Assembly (NCBI GenBank): GCA_030044455.1 | Contig: JASHVU010000812.1 | Coordinates: 1-13,287 of the forward strand | Reading direction: 5' to 3' | Origin: Acidobacteriaceae bacterium | GTDB taxonomy: Bacteria > Acidobacteriota > Terriglobia > Terriglobales > Acidobacteriaceae | DNA: 13,287 bases | Program-made: the position numbers and the translations under genes | Shown here: piece after piece, positions 7,975-13,287 of the stretch | How positions within the stretch are numbered: the first letter of the stretch is position 1 | Layout: every line of letters starts with the position of its first letter | The notes under the pieces: generated by a model | What the model saw: the letters and a program-made list of their open reading frames with translations, nothing else | Database searches by the model: none | Told to the model about the DNA's origin: nothing

Positions 7975-9994
7975 GGCGATATTCCTTCCATCGCGCCCAA
8001 AGATCAGACATGAATTGGTGCGTGTTGCCCCAGTAAATTTCGATGCGCGCGTCCGCGAAATATTTCTGGAAGTAGTCGATCACTTCCTTTTCCTTGGCTT
8101 CGTCGCGCTGGCTCGCTTCAAGCTGAACGGCCACATGCAGCATATTCCAGCGCTGCAAGTCGAGGTGCGTCAGCAGACCGCGCATGATGATTTTGAAATC
8201 CAGGTCTTCCAGCCTGTAGCCCAGAAACAGCAGCGTGGTGCTGGCCAGCTGTTCGTTCACGCTGACAGGGAGAAAATACTCGTAGTCGTGCGAGATCCGC
8301 GCCATGTAATCGAGATGATCGTCCTCGGTGAGCACCATCGAAAGCAGATCGTCGTCAGTGCCAAACAGATGCAGCACCACCGGATCGTCGGGCGAGGCAG
8401 GCGGGTTTAAATCGCGCCGCTCGATTGCCGTATTGCGCCACGGAACCACTTCCCGCCGCGCCTTGCCCGCTTTGGCACGAAGCGCCAGCGTCATGAAGTT
8501 ATCAATATTGGTCGTGACATAAAGCGGCAGTTCGAGATCGGCCAGCTGGTGGTGAATCTCGCTCTCAAACCGTTCCTGACTGGCCCTGGCCCAATCCGCG
8601 GCTTCAACCACCTGGGAGAGCGTTTGCGGCATCGCCGCAGCCGGGGCGGGCAGGCCCATCTGCTTGCGAAACTGTCCCACCAGCACAGACAGCAACTGCT
8701 TGCGCAGACGCCGATTGTCAATGGTGCCGATGAATTGGGTCACGCGCGGCAGACTGGTGTCGTCGGGGAAGGGATAGCAGAATTTCGCGGCGAGTTCACC
8801 GGCCAGGTCTTCGGAGCGCGGCAGCATGTCTGCCGTCACGCCTGAACCGAGGAAGGGCGTACATTCTTTGGCCGCGATGTTCTCCAGCAGCGTCTCCCAG
8901 AAACTTTCGCCGCGGGAACCCACAATCACGCCCCGGTTGCCGAGCAACTGGCCGGACCTCAAGCGCATGAACAATACCGGAATGGCCGCGCCGGGCAGTC
9001 GGGCCGTCATCACCGACGCTCGTGCCAGGTTCGAAGCCCGGTCTATCTGGCCGTGCTCCATGAGCGCGCCGTAGAAGGTTCGGCTGAATTCAGTGGCTGT
9101 GCTGACCGGAACAAGATCCTGCATTGCCAGCACGGCCGGTACGCCGGCCGCAACCAGTCGGGGCGCCAGCCCGCGAAAGGCGTCTGAGGCGCTGCGAGTC
9201 GCGGTCTGGCAACTGGACAGGTAAACGAGGCGCAGCTTGTCTTCAGCACTCGCGTCGGCATCGATCAGTTGCCGGCCGAGCATGGCCGCGATCTCGGTAT
9301 CCTTCACCACCACAGTCTTGCCCTGCGCGTCGCACAAAAACAGGACAGAGGTGCCCTCAACGTATTTCCCGTGTCCTACGAAATGCAGAATGTGGATTCC
9401 CTTGCGCAAGGCGGCTTCGATGGCTCCCAGTGTGCAAGGGCCTTCGAGCCTGACCAGCTCAATCTGAGTGTTGCCCGCAACCGCGTCCTCGAGCACCTTG
9501 AATTCAGATTCGGGATCGATAGCGCTGAGCCCGAAGTCCTGGGGGTTTGTCGGATTGGACACGGCCACAAGGACGCGGACCGGGCGCTTCAGAATGGGGC
9601 TGCCCGGAACCCATGGGCCGGCGATGTAGCGAGAGAACGGAGTTGCCTCAAGCGCCGCCACATCCAAGGGCACTCCGCCTTCACCGATATCGCGCAAAAT
9701 CTCCCAGGGAATCTGGTGGAGTTCTGGAGCACCTTCGTCGATCCGCAGCCGGATGCGCCGTTGCGGCCTCTGGCCCCGCGCATTGGCCCACGCCTTCTTG
9801 AGCGCATCATCGGAAAAGAGCCATTGAAAAACAAGTTCGCCATCCTGGCCGGAGCCAGATCCGGCCGTCAGAATGGGCAGATTCGCAGACAGAGTTCCAC
9901 GCGGAAATTCAAGATCGCCGTTGAATGTGATTTCAACTGGATACCCGTTACCGTCCTTTTTCAAAATGCGGATTTCGAGATCGGCGTAATCCAC
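7967..9994 (-). CDS. CHAT caspase-like protease fused to a SIR2-like domain
   Basis: This 675-residue protein combines two effector types seen in bacterial conflict systems: a caspase-like peptidase and an NAD-consuming SIR2 domain. An N-terminal beta-rich segment (1-130) with DLEIRI and HQIPWEIL leads into the CHAT domain (about 138-350). Its catalytic dyad is visible as HFVGHG (His208) and YLSSCQTA (Cys262). The SIR2-like part (about 370-675) has FLGSGV (381-386) as nucleotide-binding loop, TTNIDNF (494-500) with the usual Asn/Asp pair, VVLHLFG (539-545) with a candidate catalytic His542, VLTEDDHLDYM (554-564) and LFLGYRLEDLDF (589-600). The start is GTG at 9994: an in-frame TAG lies two codons upstream (9998-10000) and the family N-terminus begins at once; no strong Shine-Dalgarno is visible. 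It is the first gene of a two-gene operon with the STAND NTPase, which would be expected to control it. The target of the protease and whether the SIR2 domain degrades NAD are not shown by the sequence. Confidence 0.92.
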   Translation of the reverse strand: MDYADLEIRILKKDGNGYPVEITFNGDLEFPRGTLSANLPILTAGSGSGQDGELVFQWLFSDDALKKAWANARGQRPQRRIRLRIDEGAPELHQIPWEILRDIGEGGVPLDVAALEATPFSRYIAGPWVPGSPILKRPVRVLVAVSNPTNPQDFGLSAIDPESEFKVLEDAVAGNTQIELVRLEGPCTLGAIEAALRKGIHILHFVGHGKYVEGTSVLFLCDAQGKTVVVKDTEIAAMLGRQLIDADASAEDKLRLVYLSSCQTATRSASDAFRGLAPRLVAAGVPAVLAMQDLVPVSTATEFSRTFYGALMEHGQIDRASNLARASVMTARLPGAAIPVLFMRLRSGQLLGNRGVIVGSRGESFWETLLENIAAKECTPFLGSGVTADMLPRSEDLAGELAAKFCYPFPDDTSLPRVTQFIGTIDNRRLRKQLLSVLVGQFRKQMGLPAPAAAMPQTLSQVVEAADWARASQERFESEIHHQLADLELPLYVTTNIDNFMTLALRAKAGKARREVVPWRNTAIERRDLNPPASPDDPVVLHLFGTDDDLLSMVLTEDDHLDYMARISHDYEYFLPVSVNEQLASTTLLFLGYRLEDLDFKIIMRGLLTHLDLQRWNMLHVAVQLEASQRDEAKEKEVIDYFQKYFADARIEIYWGNTHQFMSDLWARWKEYRRA

Positions 9995-10405
9995 GTTCTA
10001 GGCCCCGTTTGTGCTCGCAGAATAACAGCAATTCCCGCCTTCACTGTTGAGAATTGGAATTATGTCGGAGCGTTCTCGCAACGGCGGACCCTTTTTGTAC
10101 CCTTCTCGCCCGCCTGAAGTGCCACTCGAAGACGGTGCAGTTGCGATTTCAACCCAGCGGAATTCGCAGCCCAAATGCGGAGCGGCGGCAACCAACCTTC
10201 GAATTCAAACGACGAGCAGGAGGAGGACGCTGGCGCCGAACGGGTGTAACTAGCTTGATTCAGAGTTGAACTTTAGGTCTGCCTTCCGCGCAAAATCTTC
10301 GCCATTATTTCGCTCGCCATGTTATAGTCACTCGTAATGACGATCAGCCCCCTAATATAAAAACCCTGGAAAGGAGCAGCGAGTAATATTCGCTGTAATG
10401 CGCGC
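9995..10405. promoter_or_regulatory. Divergent intergenic region between the CHAT-SIR2 operon and lexA
   Basis: This 411-bp gap separates the defence operon (leftward) from lexA (rightward). On the lexA side there is AT-rich sequence (TATAGT at 10323, TAATATAAA at 10353), a weak inverted repeat GTCA-N7-TGAC at 10327-10341, a Shine-Dalgarno AAGGAG at 10371 and a strong palindrome at 10377-10395. On the CHAT side a CATAAT box (minus strand, 10059-10064) and an inverted pair AATTCC/GGAATT are seen, but no good -35. No coding frame here has a recognisable product. Confidence 0.5.
10377..10395. promoter_or_regulatory. Near-perfect 19-bp palindrome in the lexA leader, candidate LexA operator
   Basis: CAGCGAGTAATATTCGCTG reads as CAGCGA-N7-TCGCTG, and the spacer is itself symmetrical apart from one pair around the central A. 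It lies directly after AAGGAG (10371-10376) and 10 bases before the lexA ATG. LexA usually represses its own gene through such a dyad, so an autoregulatory operator is the simplest reading. It does not match the E. coli (CTG-N10-CAG) or Bacillus (GAAC-N4-GTTC) boxes. It could also fold as an RNA hairpin. Confidence 0.5.
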
Positions 10406-11011
10406 ATGGCAGTTACCAGAAGGCAGAAAGAGGTTCTCGATTTTCTTGAGTCGTTTGTGGCGCGCAACGGCTATTCCCCGTCGTTTGAAGAGATAGCGCG
10501 AGGCATGGGGCTCAAGAGTCTGGCTACGGTCCATAAGCACATTACCAACCTTGAGAAAAAGGGCATGCTCGACCGCGTTCATAACCACAGCCGGTCGATT
10601 GATGTGGTGCCGCCGGGGACGCGGACACGCTCCAGCCTCCGGTTGCCGCTCGCCGGGCGGATTGCCGCCGGAATGCCCGTTGAAACCATGGAGTCGCAGG
10701 AGACCATCTCGCTGCACGACGTGGTCGGCAACCGCGATGTCTTTGCGCTCGAGGTGCGGGGTGACTCGATGCGCGACGAACATATTATTGACGGCGACTA
10801 TGTGCTGGTGGAGCGCACCAAGACCGCGCGACAGGGTGAAATTGTGGTAGCACTCGTGCACGGGGCCGAGACAACGCTCAAGCGCTTTTATCCCGAGGGC
10901 AGCGTCATCCGGCTGCAGCCGTCGAATGTTGAAATGGACCCGATCTATGTTCCCGCTGCCCAAGTAGCTATTCAGGGCCGGGTGCTGGGCGTTCTGCGTA
11001 AATACCGCTAA
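10406..11011 (+). CDS. lexA: LexA SOS-response transcriptional repressor
   Basis: LexA represses DNA-damage genes and cleaves itself when RecA filaments form on single-stranded DNA. The 201-residue product has an N-terminal winged helix-turn-helix (about 1-65; TRRQKEVLDF and a recognition region LKSLATVHKHI at 37-47). The self-cleavage site is LPLAGRIAAG with Ala83-Gly84. The serine-lysine catalytic dyad is present as GDSM (Ser121) and TTLKRF (Lys159). Length and motifs are those of an intact LexA. The ATG at 10406 matches the usual MA(V/I)TRRQ start of related proteins; the only good Shine-Dalgarno, AAGGAG, is 29 bases upstream with a palindrome between. The recognition helix differs from E. 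coli LexA, so a different operator sequence is expected. It is transcribed away from the CHAT-SIR2 operon. Confidence 0.96.
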   Translation: MAVTRRQKEVLDFLESFVARNGYSPSFEEIARGMGLKSLATVHKHITNLEKKGMLDRVHNHSRSIDVVPPGTRTRSSLRLPLAGRIAAGMPVETMESQETISLHDVVGNRDVFALEVRGDSMRDEHIIDGDYVLVERTKTARQGEIVVALVHGAETTLKRFYPEGSVIRLQPSNVEMDPIYVPAAQVAIQGRVLGVLRKYR

Positions 11012-11012
11012 A

Positions 11013-11032
11013 CTCGCAAGATAGTTTGCGGG
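11013..11032 (+). terminator. Weak hairpin after lexA
   Basis: CTCGCAA and TTGCGGG can form a 7-bp stem (one G-T pair) with a 6-base loop directly after the lexA stop codon. It is followed by GC-rich sequence, not a T-run, so it is not a standard intrinsic terminator. It may only protect the 3' end or be chance. Confidence 0.25.
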
Positions 11033-11084
11033 GGCGCCGGCTTGTAGTCTGGGACCCCTCCGGATCAAAGTTGTGATCGTTTTA

Positions 11085-11114
11085 ACGACAAGTGAGCAGA
11101 CTTGCGTTTATAAT
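11085..11114 (+). promoter_or_regulatory. Promoter of nagA giving a leaderless transcript
   Basis: A consensus -10 box TATAAT lies at 11109-11114. ACGACA at 11085-11090, 18 bp upstream, matches four of six positions of a -35 box. Transcription would begin about 7 bases after the -10 box, at 11121-11122, which coincides with the nagA ATG at 11122. Confidence 0.55.
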
Positions 11115-11121
11115 CTCGACC

Positions 11122-12309
11122 ATGCGCACGGTATTGACTGCCGACAGTCTCTGGACCGGCTCCAACCTGATTCCCTACCCCATTGTTGAAATTGAAGGCG
11201 ACCGCATTGCGGCCATCACCGAAGGATTCGGTGCACGCGTTGAACATCCGGGCGCTGAAGTGCACGAATTCAAAGACACAATGCTGGCGCCTGCGTTCTT
11301 CGACGTGCACATTCACGGCGCGGCCGGCCACGATGTGATGGAAGCGACGCCGGAGGCGCTGGGCGCGGTCGGCAGATTTTTGGCGACGCGTGGAACCGGC
11401 AGCTATCTTCCCACCACCGTCACTGCCCCGCTCGATATGACGCTGCGCGCGCTTGATGGCCTGGCAAAACTGATCGACCATCCCGACCGGATTGACGCGA
11501 ACGGCGATGCGGCGCAGCCCATCGGAATTCACCTTGAGGGGCCATTCTTGTCGCACGCCAAGTGTGGCGTGCAGCCAAAGGAATATCTGCTCGAGCCTGA
11601 CATTGCAACCTTCGACCGGCTTTATGAAGCCTCAGGCGGGCACGCACGTTTGATGACGCTGGCGCCCGAGTTGCCGGGCGCGGCCGAACTCACGGCACAT
11701 GCCTCGGCCAAGGGCGTACGGGTTTCAGTGGGCCACTCCGATGCCACGGCGGCGGAGACACGCGCGGCCATTGCTGCCGGAGCAGTGAGCGCAACGCACA
11801 CCTTCAACGCCATGAGGCAGCTCGACCACCGCGAACCGGGAATTCTGGGCACGGTGCTCACCACCGATTCACTTTATGCCGAACTGGTTTGCGATGGCAT
11901 CCACCAGCAACCGGAGATGTCAAAGATCTTCTGGCGCTCGAAAGGCGCTGAGCGCGGGATTCTGATCACGGACGCGATGAGCGCGGCTGGAATGCCTGAC
12001 GGCGAATATCACCTGGGCAACTTTGCCGTGCAGGTGGCCAACGGCCGTGCCATGGCCCGGGGCGTGCTCGCCGGCAGCGTTTTAACGCTTGATCGCGCCC
12101 TTGAGAACTTCGTCAGGTTCACCGGCGCCTCGCTCGATCAGGCGCTGCGGTTGCTCACTGTCAATCCCGCGGCGATGACCGGCTTTTCCGCCGAAACCGG
12201 AACGATTGCCGTGGGCCGCAAGGCCAATCTCGTTGCAATCGGCGAAACGGGCAAGCTGGCTGCTTCAATTCACAACGGTGAGCTGGTGGGAGCACCGGCG
12301 GTTCGCTGA
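11122..12309 (+). CDS. nagA: N-acetylglucosamine-6-phosphate deacetylase
   Basis: NagA removes the acetyl group from GlcNAc-6-phosphate to give glucosamine-6-phosphate and acetate, a cytoplasmic step of amino-sugar use and cell-wall recycling. The 395-residue protein is an amidohydrolase TIM barrel: metal-site HIHG (His63, His65), HLEGPF with Glu139, VGHSDAT (His205), THTFNAM (His226), catalytic Asp284 in ITDAMSAAG, and GVLAGSVLTLDRA near the end. All key residues are present and the length is normal. The ATG at 11122 is chosen over an in-frame GTG at 11092 because a TATAAT promoter lies between them and no ribosome site supports the GTG. It faces the GlcNAc kinase gene, which makes its substrate, with 24 bp between the stop codons. 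Confidence 0.94.
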   Translation: MRTVLTADSLWTGSNLIPYPIVEIEGDRIAAITEGFGARVEHPGAEVHEFKDTMLAPAFFDVHIHGAAGHDVMEATPEALGAVGRFLATRGTGSYLPTTVTAPLDMTLRALDGLAKLIDHPDRIDANGDAAQPIGIHLEGPFLSHAKCGVQPKEYLLEPDIATFDRLYEASGGHARLMTLAPELPGAAELTAHASAKGVRVSVGHSDATAAETRAAIAAGAVSATHTFNAMRQLDHREPGILGTVLTTDSLYAELVCDGIHQQPEMSKIFWRSKGAERGILITDAMSAAGMPDGEYHLGNFAVQVANGRAMARGVLAGSVLTLDRALENFVRFTGASLDQALRLLTVNPAAMTGFSAETGTIAVGRKANLVAIGETGKLAASIHNGELVGAPAVR

Positions 12310-12333
12310 GCTCGATCGTTCTCGATTCGAAGG

Positions 12334-13245
12334 CTATAGCCTCTTTGCGCGCCAGATTGCGCCTTCGAGCGCAACCACCGCGGTTTCTCGAACCGGCATC
12401 TCGGGAGCCACAGCTTTCAGGCCGGCAAAGAAGGCCTCGCGCACCAGCGGAGTCTTCTCAATTACGCTGCCGATATAAGCAACCGGGACTTCGCCTGCGA
12501 TGCCATGCTTGTGCCTGAGCTTCGACCGCACCAACAGTACAAAATCGACAAGGTCCGCAGCGGCCCGCTTCAGCACGCCGATGGCAACAGCGTCGCCTGC
12601 TTCAGCCAGCTCGCTGATGGCAGGAGCAAGGGCGGCAAAGTCAGGTCCCGGCGTGCTGTCGCCGAGATTGACAAGCGTTTCAAGGGTCGGCGTGCCCCAT
12701 ATCTCGCCGACCTTCTTCAATATCTCGGTTGGTTCTTCGCGATCGTAGGCCTTCAGTGCGCGGCGAATCGCGTGCAATCCGATCCAGTAGCCCGAGCCTT
12801 GATCGCCGAGCCGCGAGCTCCAGCCGCCGGCGCTCTCGCAAAAGCCATCGGGGGCGCGGCCGATGGTATTTGAGCCGGTCCCTCCGATCTGCAGTATTCC
12901 CGGCCCTCCTTCAAATGCAGCATCGAGCGCAATGATTTCGTCGCCCACCACTTCTGACTTTTCAACCCCAAAGTCGCGCAGAACCGCCGTAATCCACTCG
13001 GGAATGCCGGGCATGGTTGCGCTGGCCACACCCACTGACGCGGCATCCACCTTGCGAATTCCGGCCTGCGCGTAGACCTCGCGCAGCAGCGTCCGCAGAT
13101 TCTCTTCCGCAGCTTGCGCGCCTACGCGAAGACGCTTGATGGAACCGCTCTCGGCAAAGGCGAGAGCCGCAACGCTCGATGAACTATTTACGATTGAGGC
13201 GCGCGTGCGCGTGCCGCCGCCATCGATTCCAAGAACAAGACCCAT
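12334..13245 (-). CDS. BadF/BadG/BcrA/BcrD-family ATPase, probable N-acetylglucosamine kinase
   Basis: The 303-residue protein has the ASKHA sugar-kinase layout: phosphate-1 loop LGIDGGGTRTRA (5-16), VVGDEIIAL with a probable catalytic Asp102, phosphate-2 motif GGTGSNTIGR (121-130), GWSSRLGDQGSGYWIG (141-156) typical of GlcNAc kinases in this family, and YIGSV (257-261) at the adenosine site. Such enzymes phosphorylate GlcNAc with ATP to GlcNAc-6-phosphate, the substrate of the adjacent NagA; this context favours GlcNAc over glucosamine or other sugars. AGGAG lies nine bases before the ATG at 13245. The 12-bp palindrome AGGCTATAGCCT overlaps the stop codon. The length is normal for the bacterial family. 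Confidence 0.88.
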   Translation of the reverse strand: MGLVLGIDGGGTRTRASIVNSSSSVAALAFAESGSIKRLRVGAQAAEENLRTLLREVYAQAGIRKVDAASVGVASATMPGIPEWITAVLRDFGVEKSEVVGDEIIALDAAFEGGPGILQIGGTGSNTIGRAPDGFCESAGGWSSRLGDQGSGYWIGLHAIRRALKAYDREEPTEILKKVGEIWGTPTLETLVNLGDSTPGPDFAALAPAISELAEAGDAVAIGVLKRAAADLVDFVLLVRSKLRHKHGIAGEVPVAYIGSVIEKTPLVREAFFAGLKAVAPEMPVRETAVVALEGAIWRAKRL

Positions 13246-13287
13246 TCCTGCTTACTCCTGTTACCTACCCGCTCTTACTTTTCCTGT

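Noticed and set aside
9269..10117. 282-codon plus-strand frame antisense to the CHAT-SIR2 gene
   Set aside because: Its product has no recognisable domain and it mirrors a clear gene on the other strand; long antisense frames are common in GC-rich coding DNA.
9998..10195. 65-codon minus-strand frame ending one codon before the CHAT-SIR2 GTG, in the same frame
   Set aside because: It begins with TTG, lacks a ribosome site and a recognisable product, and an in-frame stop lies just above it. An interrupted N-terminal extension of the CHAT gene is not supported, since the family N-terminus starts at the GTG.
11092..11121. GTG at 11092 as the nagA start
   Set aside because: It lies upstream of the TATAAT promoter box and has no ribosome site.
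12331..12342. 12-bp palindrome AGGCTATAGCCT at the end of the GlcNAc kinase gene
   Set aside because: It has no loop large enough for a terminator hairpin and no T-run; it may be chance.
1..13287. CRISPR arrays, tRNA or rRNA genes, insertion sequences
   Set aside because: No regularly spaced repeats, no tRNA T-arm/anticodon pattern, no transposase or terminal inverted repeats were seen by eye.

Overview
The window looks like chromosomal DNA from a GC-rich, Gram-negative-type soil bacterium. The LexA sequence (wHTH with the TRRQKEVLDFL...LKSLATVHKHI pattern), its neighbouring N-acetylglucosamine genes and the general codon style suggest Acidobacteriota. This is an inference from protein style only; no rRNA or tRNA gene is present to confirm it.

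Left part (1-5658), biosynthetic. A large nonribosomal peptide synthetase gene on the minus strand starts at 3994 and runs off the left edge as one open frame, with the domain order A-PCP-C-A(partial). Its first adenylation domain resembles carboxylic-acid/CoA ligases rather than amino-acid-activating domains, so the assembly line probably begins with an acyl or aryl acid. A divergent gene (4447-5658, plus) encodes a 2-isopropylmalate-synthase-like enzyme that ends where the allosteric leucine-sensing domain of LeuA would start, which suggests a dedicated precursor-supply enzyme. The 452-bp gap between the two genes contains many inverted repeats, including two mutually exclusive hairpins just before the leuA-like start.

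Middle part (5827-9994), biological conflict. Two minus-strand genes overlap by 8 bp. The first encodes a fusion of a CHAT caspase-like protease with a C-terminal SIR2-like (NAD-consuming) domain. The second encodes an nSTAND1-type NTPase with one transmembrane helix and a C-terminal domain of about 240 residues that I do not recognise. Together they look like a regulated abortive-infection or suicide-type defence module: the STAND NTPase as signal-gated switch, the CHAT and SIR2 domains as effectors. This is the best candidate in the window for a poorly described system.

Right part (10406-13245), housekeeping. lexA (plus, divergent from the defence operon) is followed by nagA (N-acetylglucosamine-6-phosphate deacetylase, plus), which faces a BadF/BadG-family N-acetylglucosamine kinase gene (minus). 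The kinase and deacetylase make consecutive steps of GlcNAc salvage. lexA has a near-perfect 19-bp palindrome between its Shine-Dalgarno sequence and start codon, and nagA has a TATAAT box placed so that its mRNA should be leaderless.
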